Shown here one piece after another: positions 43,769 to 55,565 of a DNA stretch of 64,000 nucleotides. The position numbers and the translations under genes were made by a program. Every line of letters starts with the position of its first letter. Within the stretch, counting starts at the first letter, position 1. The notes beneath the pieces were generated by a model that was not told the DNA's origin, ran no database searches, and was given only the letters and a program-made list of their open reading frames with translations. Location: the NCBI GenBank assembly GCA_025175895.1, contig CM046005.1, positions 65,868,325 through 65,932,324 on the forward strand. The letters run 5' to 3'. This DNA comes from Wurfbainia villosa. Lineage: Eukaryota > Streptophyta > Magnoliopsida > Zingiberales > Zingiberaceae.

Positions 43769-45175
43769 ATGGCCCATCTCGAGGGTTTTAGCACCGTCCG
43801 ACCTCCGTTTTACAACGGAGATGACTTCCGTTATTGGAAGGGTCGGATGGAATGCTTTCTCAATACCCAAATCGAGATGTGGATCATAATCCAAATGGGT
43901 TTCACACTTCCGACTAATGAAGTGGGTGACTCCTTGGATTATGATCAATGGACCATTGCGACAAAATGACAAGTCGAAGCCGACGCCAAGGCAACACAAA
44001 TCCTCCAATGCGGCTTATCCAAGGAAGAGCTAAATCGCGTCGGCCCCTTCATAAGCGCAAAGGACCTTTGGACAAAACTAGTGGAGCTACACGAAGGGAC
44101 CGATGAAGCCAAGGTATGTAAGCGTGATCTTCTATTCAATAAACTATATAACCTAAAAATGCAGGAACACGAGTCCGCGACGCAACTTCACACCTGAGTC
44201 CAGGACATAGTCAACAACCTACACGCAATTGGGCAAAAGGTCGAAAACCGCGATCTTATAAGGTATGTCCTAAACTCCTTTCCAAGGACTACCTTGTGGG
44301 CATCCATGGTCGATGCCTACAAGGTCTCCAAGGATCTTTCTAAACTTAGATTAGATGAACTTTTTTCTGATTTTGAACTTCATGAGCAGTCTAATTCGGA
44401 ACCCGAGAAAGGTATAGCTTTATTTGCAGGTTCAAAGAAGAAAACCGCTAGCAAGCCACCTCCGAAGGAAGAAGAGGATGAGTCGGATTCGGAGGTCGAC
44501 TCGGAAATGGAAGCCGAACTAGTCAACCTAGTTCAGAGGATAGTTAAGGGCCGAAAATGAGCCGTCACTCGATCCAACGAAGGTAAGCCTAAAAGTTCAA
44601 ACATAAGATGTTATGAATGCAACAGGTTTGGACACATTAAGTCCGAATGCCCAAAACTCAAGAGCAAGGCACCAAAATACAAAAAGGCACTCAACGCTAC
44701 TTGGGAAGAAGCTTCCGAGGAAGAAGACAACGATCGAGTCCTTATGGCTAAACCGGTGGAATCAGAGACAGAGTCGAAACCGAAACTTGAATCGGAAACC
44801 GAAGATGAGTCGGACTGCGAAGCACTATTCAAGACAAGCCACGGATACGCATTCGGTTCAAAAGATAAACTCAAGGTAAGTCGCTCTCTTATTACCACAC
44901 TTTATAGTGCAATTAAGTTTTTAAATAGAAAGTTAGCTAAGTCCGAGTCCAAGGTCGAGACCCTGGTTGAGGAAGTTAAACTCCTCAAACACGAGGTCTC
45001 CCTAACCTCTTCGACTAGTCGAGTTCAAGAGAAGGACTCAACTCGAGTTGAAAAACTCGAAGTTGAGAACTTACTCTTGAAAAGTCAAGTCGAAGATCTT
45101 AGGAATACGTTGGAAAGGTTTACTTTGGGATCCAAAGGACTTGACCTCCTACTTGGATCGCAAAGGGCCGTGTAC
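43769..45175 (+). pseudogene. SIRE-type copia gag, 5' part (element B)
   Basis: ATG at 43769; the frame is continuous for 469 codons to the insertion point, with stops at 43967, near 44196 and at 44558. Opening MAHLEGFS with PPFYNG and YWKGRM; helical gag core; zinc knuckle CYECNRFGHIKSEC at about 44613-44655; acidic segment (44760-44830); coiled coil (44880-45120). The frame stops after a Val-Tyr pair at 45175, where the insertion with duplication TGTAC starts. Confidence 0.9.
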
Positions 45176-45696
45176 TGTGAGTACTTATAATATCCACATA
45201 TCTCCACAATGACATGATATTGTCCACTTTGGGCCTAGACCCTCATGGTTTTATTTTTGGGCTTTACCCAAAAGGCCTCATGCCAATGGAGATATCTTTT
45301 TTCTTATAAGCACATGATCTTTTCCATGTCTTACCAATGTGGGACTTTGATTGTATTCCCCATACTCCCAACAATCCCCCCCTCAAACGAAGGACCACAT
45401 TGGGCCCCCCCTCAAGCCTATCCCTCCTCGAAGGATTTTCTCTGCTTGATGTCCGATCTTCAACCCACCAGGACTTCCTGCCAGTTGTTCGGTCCCCCCG
45501 ACCCAACTAGACTTCCTTCCTGATGTCTGGTTCTCTTGATCCGGACGTGGGAGCTCAACTTCCTTCGTTCGAGGTTCATGGCTTGACATGGACCATGGCT
45601 CTGATACCAATTGTTAGTGCCTATAAGATCCACATATCTCCACAATGGTATGATATTGTCCACTTTGGGCCTAAGCCCTCATGGTTTTGTTTTTGG
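45176..45696 (-). mobile_element. TRIM element D (part of composite)
   Basis: Minus-strand order: partial 5' LTR (45612-45696, the LTR end next to the primer site), primer-binding site (45598-45609), 224-bp internal part, PPT (45374-45387, minus GAGGGGGGGAT) and complete 3' LTR of 198 bp (45176-45373). No coding sequence. The LTR wording (CCACATATCTCCACAATG, CACTTTGGGCCTA) resembles short LTRs common in plant introns, but I do not assign a family. ORFs at 45245-45735 are shadows. Confidence 0.8.
45598..45609 (-). other. Primer-binding site of TRIM D (initiator Met tRNA)
   Basis: Minus strand TGGTATCAGAGC, two bases from the partial LTR at 45612. Confidence 0.88.
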
Positions 45697-46935
45697 ATTG
45701 AACGGGTTCGTGTCCTTCGTCGAAAACTATATTAATGGTTTCTTCGACTCTAAGAGTGTCGTGATTGTATACCCTATAAGCTCTACTGGTGGTTGAGTAT
45801 CCTAGAAAGGTTCCAGTAGAGGTTTTGGATTTGAATTTCCCTAGGTAATCCTTAGTGTTTAAGATATGTACCTTGCATCCAAATACCCTAAAGTACTTGA
45901 TGTTCGGTATTTTATCGTGATAAATCTCGTACGAGGTCTTTTGGTGCCTCTTTACCATAAGGATCCTATTTTGGACATAGCAAGCCATACTAACTACTCG
46001 CCAAAATCTATCGGGTAGGTTATACTGCTTAACATTGTCCTAGCGGCTTCTTGTAGGGTTCTATTTTTCCGCTCGACTAACCCATTTTGTTGTGGGGTTC
46101 TAGGACATGAAAACTCATGGTGGTATCCGCTTAGGTTACGTAAATCAGAACTGTGGTTTTCGAATTCACCACCATGATCGCTTCTAAGTCTTTTAATCTT
46201 AAGGTTCTTTTGATTTTCGATTAACCTACAAAGATTGATTAGTTGGTCTAGGTATCATTTTTATGTTTGATAAACCTAACCCAAGTAAATCTAGAATAGT
46301 CACAATTATGACTAAGCAAAATTGACTACCATTGAGTGACTTAGCTCCATGTGAATCAAATAGATCCATGTGTAGGAGCTCAAGAACACTTTTGGTTCGT
46401 TCTTGATTAGTTAATTGATGTTGTGTCCTAGATTGTTTACCTTGTTGACAAGCATTACATATTTTATTATCCAAGTTGTTTAGTTTAGGCAAACCTATAA
46501 CTAGCCACTGACTCATCTTGTGGACGAGTCTTGGGTGCGAGTGTCCTAGTCTTCGTGCCATAACCAAGATTCCTCTTCTTTGTCATAAGACACTTGGTTG
46601 AGGAGTTAAATTTATTGTGTAGATGTTGCTACTCCTAGTTCCTTTAAGTATTATTTTAGATGTTGCATTTATTTTGATTACGCATTCATTTTCTAGAAAT
46701 ATGACCTTATAATTGTTATCACACAATTGGCTTACACTAAGTAAATTATATTGAAAGTTTTCTACTAATAAGACATTTTGAATTGTAAAGTTAGAGTTGA
46801 GCTCAATATCACCCGATCCGATGATTTTGAGCTTGCTTATTTCCAAGGCTACCGATCCTTGTCGCTTGAATCGTAACTTCAAAATTTGAGTTGATCCCCG
46901 GTCATGTGTCGAGCAACCATCGTCAACATCCATTG
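45697..46935 (-). pseudogene. Copia protease-integrase remnant (element C)
   Basis: Protease region at 46933-46583; where D-S-G-C is expected it reads D-D-G-C, so it is probably inactive. Then a frame change, the integrase zinc finger with CNACQQGKQ (about 46460) and part of the core (46420-46290). The core continues through frameshifts and stops to 45988-45697, whose last integrase residues are FDEGHEP before the TRIM junction. The homologous part of B is 51540-52810. Confidence 0.85.
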
Positions 46936-47456
46936 ATCCTACACATAAGGTAGTTGGATCGGATATTGGAATTACTAAAGGGTTGTTTGTAAGTTTTAAA
47001 CCTAAATCATCTCACCAATATCTACATGATCAAAACATGTTATTCCTATGTGTTATTGTGAGATGACTTTCAATTTTACTTGATTAATTTTAATGAATTT
47101 AAATTAACCAACATTAGGTTAGATTCGATTTAGTCTAAGCTCATCAAGTAATCTTTTCAAGAGATTAGCTTCAGTGTCGTGGCGAGGCACGAGGCCTTCT
47201 TTGATCGGAACAACGACCACTTCCTTAGACAAAGCTAATTTCAAGAAATTGATAACTCGACTTACTTGAGACTACGCCTTGGTCTAACTAGTTATTTTTG
47301 AAAAGAGGCTCCCGAGGCTCAATCTTTTCGTAGGATTTTAGTTGGTTTATTTTTGAAAAGAGGCTCCCGAGGCTCAATCTTTTTCGCAGGATTTTAGTTG
47401 GTTATGAGTCCTATCTAACCATTCTAAAAATAAAGGAAAAACTAAGCATGCAATTT
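46936..47456 (-). other. Spacer between gag and protease of C
   Basis: AT-rich and noncoding, equivalent to 50977-51540 of B. It includes a tandem duplication of about 55 bp (47293-47402) with AAAGAGGCTCCCGAGGCTCA that B lacks. Confidence 0.7.
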
Positions 47457-49064
47457 CTAAGACTTAACAAAATACATTTTGTATTGGCTCCCTGGACCAT
47501 TGAATCGAGTGGGTCTATTCACATAGTGAATTTGGTCCTTGGGAACCCAATACATGTTAGATCCTAAAGTTGAAATCAAAGTGGTCTTAGGGACCCATGC
47601 TTGGACATTTTTCTTATGTTGGTTTACTATAGACATATATGACTTATTGGTTGTATTTGAGTTAAACCCGAGTCCGGCCTTGTTGTACACGGCCCTTTGT
47701 GATCCAAGTAAGAGGTCAAGTCCCTTGGATCCCAAAGTGAACCTTTCCAACGTGTTCCTAAGGTCTTCGACTTGTGTTTTCAAAAGCGAGTTCTCAACTT
47801 CAAGCTTTTCAACTTGAGTTGAGTCCTCCTCTTGAATACGAGTAGTCGAAGAGGTTATGGAGACCTCATGTTTGAGAAGGTTAACCTCCTCAATTAGGGT
47901 CTCGACCTTGGACTCGGACTTAGCTAGTTTCTTATTTAAAAATTTAATTGCACCATACAAAGTATTAAGTAACGACCGACTTACCCTTAATGATTCTTTT
48001 GAACCGGATACGGATCCGTGGCTTGTCTTGAATGGAAGCTCATCATCGGATTCGGACTCGGACTCTTCTTCGGTTTCGGAGTCGTGCTCGGTCGGCTTGG
48101 CCATTAGAGCTTGGATATTGTCTTCTTCCTCCGACAACTCCTCCCAAGTAGCGTTTAGCGCTTTCTTGGTATTTGATGCGTTATTCTTTAGCTTTGGGCA
48201 CTCGGACTTGATGTGACCGAACCTGTTGCACTCAGAGCATCTAAACTTAGACGTATTTGAATTAGGTTTAGGCTTACCTTGAGTTGTTGGTCGCTTTGCC
48301 TCTTGATCATCTTCCGAACTAGATTGACTAGTTCGGATTCTATTTCGAGTCTACTTCCGATTCGACTCGCCTTCTTCCTTCGGGGTGGCTTGCTTGCGGG
48401 CTTCTTCTTCTTGGAACTCGCAACTAACGCAATACTCTTCTCGGCCGACCACGTTAGTTTGCTCATGTAATTCAAGTTCAAAACAATTCGCTCTAACCTA
48501 ATTTTAGAAAGGTCCTTGGAGACCTTGTAGGCATCGACCATGGATGCCCACAAGGTGGTCCTAGGAAACGAGTTAAGAGAATACGATAAGGTCGCGATTC
48601 TCGACCTTTGTCCGATGGCATGGAGTTGGTTGACGATGTCTTGGATAATGAGCATGTAGTTGAGTTGCGGTCTCGCTTTCCTGCATTTTCAAGTTATACA
48701 ATTTATTTAAAAGTAAATCTCTTTTACATACCTTCGTGTCGCCGGTGCCTTCGTAGTTCCACTAGCTTGGTCCATAAGTCCTTTGCACTAATGAAGGGCC
48801 GACGCGTTGAGCTCTTCCTTGACAACCCACATTGCAAGATTTGAGTTGCCTTGGCATCGGCTTCTACTTGTTTTTCATGGAATTTGACCATTGATCGTAA
48901 CCCAAAGATTCACCATCTTCATTAATAGGAAGTGTGAAACCGGTTTGATTACGATCCACATCTCGATTTGGGTTTTAAGAAAGCATTCCATCCGACCCTT
49001 CCAATAACGAAAGTCATTACCGTTGTAAAACGGGGTCGGTGCTAAACCCTTCGAGATGGGCCAT
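47457..49064 (-). pseudogene. SIRE-type copia gag (element C)
   Basis: Starts at the ATG 49064-49062 (MAHLEG-type opening). Stops and frameshifts break the first half; 48655-48188 holds the gag core and Lys-rich segment, a CSECNRFGHIKSEC-type knuckle lies around 48240-48195, and the acidic and coiled-coil part with YWVP is open at 48137-47457. The gag-end region preserves the uninterrupted form of the sequence into which C itself inserted in B. Confidence 0.82.
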
Positions 49065-49413
49065 TTAAAAACAAGAAGGAGAACGATTTAAAAGAATCTT
49101 GCAAAACACACACGAAAGAATATTCCAAGACTTTCGCCTTGGATTAGTAGTGCGAAGTAAAAAGATATATAAAATGTAACTTGCAAAAGAAATAAACAAT
49201 CAAATGCGAATGTCGAAGTTCCGGAGGACAACCTTACTCGGATCTAACCCGAAGGACAACCTTATCCGGATCCTAAAGCCTCTAATGCAATTCTATATGT
49301 AGGAGAAGATAAGCAAGTGAAATAATTATACGAAAACAGAAATAAATAAATAAAAAATCTGTAAAAAAAAAGCAAAGCTAGATTGGTGGTTTCACCGAAT
49401 CTTAGCGCCCCCG
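49065..49413 (-). other. Untranslated leader of C
   Basis: A-rich on the plus strand, noncoding. Confidence 0.6.
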
Positions 49414-49425
49414 GCTCTGATACCA
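49414..49425 (-). other. Primer-binding site of C (initiator Met tRNA)
   Basis: Minus strand TGGTATCAGAGC, two bases from the LTR edge. Confidence 0.9.
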
Positions 49426-49427
49426 AT

Positions 49428-50740
49428 TGTTGGATCGAAAGTGTCGCTAGAGGGGGGGGTGAATAGCGATACGGTGTCGTTAAAAACTTTTGCAATAAGT
49501 AAAAAGCAAGTAGAGAATGCACAGCGGAAATATAAAGTAGACAAGATATTTTTACGTGGTTCACAATCTTTCGATTGCTAATCCACGGCCCTAGTGATCC
49601 TTGATCACGTACGGAGGGCAATTCACTAAAACCACTCCTCCTCGTTGGAGGTAGGAGCAACGATTACAAAAAGAAATCAAGGCAAAGGGACACTCCCCCT
49701 TTCCTTGTTACGATTAAAGCACAAAGACAATTTAAAGAAGTAGAACTTAAATAAATATACCGACAACTCTTATAAGTAGAAGATGTAGCTTTCGTTGTCG
49801 GCGGCACTTCGTCGTAGCAAATGTGAGTAGTAGTAGCGGCGTTACGACGGCGTGTTGAGAGCTCTTGATTTCTTATCTTTGCTTGGAGTGAACATGTCTA
49901 TTTATGGATATTGATCTATGAATTTAGACATAGGTAGTGTCCAAGGTGAGGTTCTTATCCCAACTCAAGGATGAGGTGTTTCATCCAACCACCTTGTGCC
50001 ACCTCCAACCTTCTAGTGCGCCAACTCAAGGATGAGGTGTTTCATCCAACCACCTTGTGCCACCTCCAACCTTCTTGTGCGCCAACTCAAGGATGAGGTG
50101 TTTCATCCAACCACCTTGTGCCACCTCCAACCTCCTTGGGCGCCAACTTGTTGGAGCCATTCAACTTGTGCCACATCATGGGAGCCAACCATCTTGTGCC
50201 AACTCACCTTATTTTGGGCGTCCACCACAAGGAAGCTTGGTGATGGTTTGGATGTCCACCTTGATGCCACATCACCCTTTGTACCAAAACACGAGTCAAG
50301 TCCAAATTCACCCACTTGAAATTCGAGCTCTTCTCGAGGCTGGAACTTGACTAGCAGTTGACTGTAGTCAAAGGGTTTTGGACTGCAGTACAAGTTAGCT
50401 TAAAATATAAAGTACGATGGTTCTAACCATCTGATCTCGACCTAGACCTTCCATTGGAGGTATTGGGTCGGATCTACGCTTAACGACCTTGCTTCGCTTT
50501 CACACGAGCTTACCTTGTAGCCTCGCTTCCGGTCTTCACCCGAGTACCTCGGCTTCCTCCGAAGTCCCTCTGGCGTTGCCCGACCACCTCGGTTCCCACC
50601 GGGTGTCGCAGACCTTCCGCTCAACTTTAGCATTTCTGCACACTTAATTGAGCTCGTAAGATAACAAATATACCCTTAACTATTGAGCCTTTTTCCATAA
50701 TCAAAATACCGGTTCGACTTTGGTGCCCACTGCACCAACA
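49428..50740 (-). repeat. 5' LTR of element C (1313 bp)
   Basis: Plus-strand ends TGTTGGATCG and GCACCAACA. It shares both ends and the pyrimidine tract with LTR B, but the middle differs: three 61-bp tandem units at 49961-50021, 50022-50082 and 50083-50143. A TATA-like sequence lies at 49898-49905 on the minus strand. ORFs at 50032-50393 come from the tandem units. Confidence 0.88.
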
Positions 50741-50745
50741 TGTAC

Positions 50746-50976
50746 AACAAGGTCGGACTAGGGTTTAGCTCAAACACGACCAATAAGTCGTATATGTCAA
50801 TCGTAAGTAGACATAGAAAACGTGTCCAAGCATGGGTCCCTAAGACCACCTTGATTTCAAACTTAGGATCAAACCAGTACTGGGTTCCCAAGGACCAAAT
50901 CCACTATGTGGAGAGACCGAATCGATTCAACGGTCCAGGGGGAGCTAGTACGAAATTTGTTTGTGTTTTAAGTTAG
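50746..50976 (+). pseudogene. Gag, 3' end (element B)
   Basis: Continues the gag of B in frame after the composite insertion: N-K-x-G-L-G-F, a basic stretch, then YWVPKDQIHYV and a stop at 50974-50976. The apparent start codon at 50740 is an artefact formed by the last base of LTR C and the duplicated TG. Confidence 0.85.
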
Positions 50977-51540
50977 AAATTGCATGCTTAGGTTTTTATT
51001 TAGTTTGATTTTCCTTTTTAGAATGGTTAGATAGGACTATAACTCATCAATACTTGATAACATAGTACCAGGACGCGGCGAGATGATAGTACGCTAGGAA
51101 AGCGGAGTCTTGTGTATTCGGGCTAGATAAGGCGTATCTAGTTCGGTGCACTTGACTGAGCGGAACTAGCTGAAGCTACCTCGCTGTATCCTAGACTAGT
51201 TAGACCAGGAAGTGGTCTTAGGTGAGTCAAGTCTCTATTTTCTTGAAAATGACTTTGTCTAAGGAAGTGGTCGTTGTTCCGATCAAAGAAGGCCTCTGTG
51301 CCTCGCCACGACCTGGAAGCCATGATCTTGAAAAGGTGACTTGATGAGCCTATGGTCAAATCCGAATCTAACGCAAGGTTGACAAGTGTTTAAGTCATTA
51401 AACTTAATTCAACTAAAAAATTGGAAGTCATCTCACAAGAACATATAGGATTAACATGTTTGATCATATAGACATGGGTGAGATGATTTAGGTTAATAAT
51501 CTTCAACCAATTTTTAATAAATCCAATATCCGATCCAACT
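50977..51540 (+). other. Spacer between gag and protease of B
   Basis: Noncoding, homologous to 46936-47456 of C in reverse. Confidence 0.65.
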
Positions 51541-54500
51541 ACCTTGCGTGTAGGATCAATGGATGTTGGACGGCTGTTACTCACACATGACCGAGGATCA
51601 ACTCAAGTTTTCGAAGCTTCGATTCAAACGACAAGGATCGGTAGCCTTCGGAAATAACGGCAAGCTCAAAATCATCGGATCAGGTGATATTGAGCTCAAT
51701 TCAAATTTTGTTATTCAAAATGTTGTATTAGTAGAAAATTTTCAATATAATTTACTTAGTGTAAGCCAATTGTGTGATAATAACTATAAGGTCATATTTC
51801 TAGAAAATGAATGCGTAATTAATACAAACGAAACCTCTAAAACAATTCTTAAAGGGACTAGAAATAACAACATTTACACTATCAACTTAACTAACTCCTC
51901 AACTAGGTGTCTTATGACACTAAGAAGAGGAATCGTGGTTGTGGCACCGATGACTCACCTCACACCCAAGACTCATCCACAAGATGAGTCAAAGTGATTT
52001 AGTCAGAGGTTTGCCTAACCTCAACAACTTGGATAATAAAATATGTAATGCTTGTCAACAAGGTAAACAATCTAGGACACAACATCAACTAACTAGTCAA
52101 GAATGAACCAAAAGTGTGCTTGAGCTCCTACACATGGATCTATTTGATTCACACGGAGCTAAGTCACTTAACGGAAGTAAATTCTGCTTAGTCATAATTG
52201 ATGACTATTCTAGATTTACTTGGGTTAGGTTCATCAAACACAAAAATGATACCCTAGATCAATTAATCAATCTATTTAAGTTAATAGAAAATCAACAAAG
52301 CATTAAAATCAAAAGACTTAGGACTGATCATGGTGGTGAATTCGAAAACCATAGGTTTACAGAATTCTGTAACCTAAATGGATACCACCACGAGTTCTCT
52401 TGCCCTAGAACTCCAAAAAAAAACGGCCTAGTAGAACGCAAAAATAGAACCCTACAAGAAGCCGCTAGGACTATGTTAAATGAGTATAACCTACCCGATA
52501 GGTTTTGGGCGGAAGCCGTGAGTACGGCATGCTATGTCCAAAATAGAATCCTTATGGTAAAGAGGCACCTTAAGACCTCATATGAGATTTATCACGATAA
52601 AATACCTAACATCAAGTACTTTAGGGTATTTGGGTGTAAGGTACATATCCTAAACACTAAGGATTACCTAGGGAAATTTACATCCAAAACCACGACCGAA
52701 ATCTTTCTAGGATACTCGACTACAAGCAGAGCTTATAGAGTATATAACCATGACACCCTTAGAGTCGAGGAGACTATCAATGAAGTATTTGATGAAGGAC
52801 ACGAACCTACAAAACCCCCGGCAACCCCAATTAGCGAACTGACTCATACTAGACCTAACTCTGATCCGGAGATCAGGTCTAGTGTTAATCCTAACCTAAG
52901 TCAACCAAGTCACTCTATCGACCAAGTGATAGATGACTCCAACCAAACTAGAACTCAAACGAGTCATCCTATGGATCAAGTTGTAGACTCAAACCCAAAT
53001 CCAACTAGGACTCAAACGAATCATCCTATTGACCAAGTGATAGGTGATCCAAGTCTAGGAGTTCGAACTAGAGCCTCATACAGAAACCTTAGTCAAATAT
53101 CCTTGATTTCTAAAATTGAACCCAAAACTATTGACCAAGGTCTTCTTGATCCCGATTGGATTATTGCAATGCAAGAAGAGTTGGCTCAATTCACTAGGAA
53201 CGAAGTATGGGAATTAGTACCACCACCTAAAGATAAAACAATCATTGGAACAAGGTGGGTGTTTAGAAATAAAATTGATGATAGAGGTGAAGTAGTTAGA
53301 AATAAAGCTAGACTAGTTGCTAAAGGGTTTAGTCAAGTCGAAGGTTTAGATTACGACGAGACCTATGCCCCAGTAGCTAGATTAGAGTCCATTCGAATGC
53401 TATTAGCATATGCAGCACATCAAGGATTTAAGTTGTTTCAAATGGATGTGAAATCTGCATTCTTAAATGGATACATTAAAGAAGAAGTTTATGTTAGTCA
53501 ACCCCCCGGTTTCGAAAGTTTAGACAAACCCGATCATGTCCTTAGGTTAAAGAAAGCTCTTTATGGACTTAAACAAGCTCCTCGAGCTTGGTACGAGAGA
53601 CTTTCGATTTATCTTAAGTCCAAAGGCTTTAACCAAGGTGTAGTTGACCCAACCCTTTTCGTAAAAACCTTAGGTAAAGACATATTCATAGCCCAAATCT
53701 ACGTAGATGATATTATTTTCGGAACCACAAACTCAATCCTACTAAATGAGTTCATTTCACTTATGGAAAGTGAATTTGAAATGAATTTAGTAGGTGAGTT
53801 AAGTTTCTTTTTAGGTCTACAAATTAAACAAACTAAAGATGGAATATACCTACATCAACGTAAATATACTAGGGAATTAATTAAACGCTTTGGAATGCAA
53901 GACGCTAAAATTATTAATACCCCAATGGCAACTAATGTGAATATAGAAGAAGATGTAATCGGAAATTCAATTGATTTAAAATATTATAGGAGCATAATAG
54001 GGAGTCTCCTTTACCTAACTGCAAGCCGACCTGATATCTTATTTGTAGTAAGTATGTGCGCAAGGTTTCAAACCTGTGCCAAGGAGTCTCACCTAACTCT
54101 AGTCAAGCATATCCTTAGATATCTAAAGGGTACACTTAATGTCGATATTTGGTATCCTAGATCTACCGAGTTCGAACTAACCGGCTACTCCGATTCGGAC
54201 TATGCCGGTAGTAAGCTCGATAGAAAGAGTATGAGTGGTTGTTGTCAACTTCTCGGCTCGAGTCTAGTGAGTTGGTGCAGTAGGAAGCAACACTTGTTGC
54301 TTTATCTACCACCGAAGCCGAATACATCGCGATGGGTGAGTGTGTCACGCAACTTATTTGGATGAAGCACACTCTCCGCGACTTTAAGTTAGACTTTACG
54401 AATACTAAAATTTACATAGATAACATTAGTTCAATTAATCTTACAAAGAATCCGATATGTCACTCTAGGACCAAACATATAGAGGTCAAACACCATTTCA

Positions 54501-54643
54501 TTCGAGAACATGTGGCCAACGGAGCCATACAACTCGAATACGTCGAATCAAAGTCTAACTTAGCAGACCTATTTACTAAACCCCTACCCGAAGCCGAATT
54601 TAGTCTATTAAGACGAAAATTGGGCATGTGCGTAGTAGAATAG
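51541..54643 (+). pseudogene. SIRE-type copia pol: protease, integrase, RT, RNase H (element B)
   Basis: Protease (51563-51900): where D-S-G-C is expected the sequence reads L-D-G-C, one codon short, so the active site is lost. A frameshift near 51900-51930 separates it from the integrase finger (CNACQQGKQ, about 52050) and a stop lies just before 52116. From 52116 a 749-codon frame holds the integrase core (LLHMDLF, IIDDYSRF, TDHGGEF, KKNGLVER), a Thr/Asn/Pro-rich linker, and reverse transcriptase (about 53190-53950) with IYVDDIIFG at about 53700. A 1-bp deletion near 54285 shifts RNase H to the frame of 54332-54643, which has TEAEYIAMGE, HSRTKHI and LADLFTKPL. The end is TAG 54641-54643. 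Confidence 0.92.
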
Positions 54644-55550
54644 GAACTTGCAAATTATATTTTCTTACTACTATTTCTTAACTTTCATTTTTTATGGAAC
54701 TAGTATAGGACATACCTTAGATATCATGCACCTATAGATTTAAGGAGCCAATACATCTCACAACACATAGGACTAATGTGTTTGTGTACTTAGCCACGTA
54801 GATGGGCGTGAGATGTTAGGACCTTACTCCTGGTTCCAGATGTAGAGCTAGTGCATCGCTATGAACCACGAAGTATAATCATACATACTAACCGACCCTG
54901 ACCAGGACTGGTTGATCTTTCATATCAATCAAGCCAAATATGAGTCGAACATCTTATAGATGAATTTATTTTCAGTATATTATTTTCAAAATAATGTGGA
55001 ACATGCTTGGACTTTAAATTTAACACTTATTTTTGTTTTCCACACACACACTCACTCTTTTCGATATATGGCAAAAGGGGGAGAAAAAGGCCAAAGTTAA
55101 GGGGTCAAAATTTTTTTTTTTTATAACTTAACTCTTACTTTATATTTAAACCAAAAGTTAACTTTAAGTTTTGAAAACTTATCAAAGGCCAAGTTAAGAG
55201 AATTCTTAACTTAAACTTATTTGTGGTGTCAACGTTTTACTTATTTTTTATTATGCCCTTAATGTTTTACTTAAGGGGGAGAAAGGGCCAAGTTAAGAAG
55301 AACTCTTAACTTAAACGTTTTACTAAGGCCAACTTTAAGTAATGTTAATTACTTAAAGAAACCCTCAAAGGGGAGGATTAATGTCTTTCTTCAAGACTCA
55401 CCCTCGGCCAAGGGGGAGGTTTCCTCAAGGGGGAGTACTTGAAGAAAATCCTTACTACTCCAACTTAATCTTCTTTATTTCTTGTTTCTAATGCACATTA
55501 TTCTTCATGCTTGCTATTTACTTAACTTTGTATGTGGGTTTGCCATAAAT
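54644..55550 (+). other. 3' untranslated region of B
   Basis: About 900 bp without an ORF. It contains repeated AAGGGGGAGAAA-type purine runs and GGCCAAGTTAAG blocks. No env-like ORF, which some SIRE elements have, is found. Confidence 0.7.
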
Positions 55551-55565
55551 CAAAAAGGGGGAGAT
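55551..55565 (+). other. Polypurine tract of B
   Basis: CAAAAAGGGGGAGAT directly before the 3' LTR. Confidence 0.9.

Larger units (their letters stand above)
45176..50740 (-). mobile_element. Composite insertion D+C: TRIM joined to a SIRE-type copia
   Basis: The left end is the 3' LTR of a TRIM (TGTGAGTACT at 45176). The right end is the outer edge of a SIRE-type LTR (GCACCAACA at 50740). The flanks are TGTAC at 45171-45175 and 50741-50745, and the interrupted gag codons match an uninterrupted copy (in C itself) with exactly this 5 bp duplicated. Both parts are in minus orientation and meet at about 45697. Confidence 0.85.
45697..50740 (-). mobile_element. SIRE-type copia C, 5' part only (part of composite)
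   Basis: Minus-strand order: complete 5' LTR (50740-49428), primer site, leader, gag, protease region and integrase, ending abruptly near the end of integrase at about 45697. Reverse transcriptase, RNase H and 3' LTR are absent. It is the same family as B but in opposite orientation. Confidence 0.88.

Noticed and set aside
45176..45696. TRIM D as a Cassandra-type element
   Set aside because: Cassandra LTRs carry a 5S rRNA-like promoter; I see none in this LTR.
50740..50976. Separate small gene starting at 50740
   Set aside because: The ATG arises at the join of LTR C and the target duplication; the sequence is the gag end of B.
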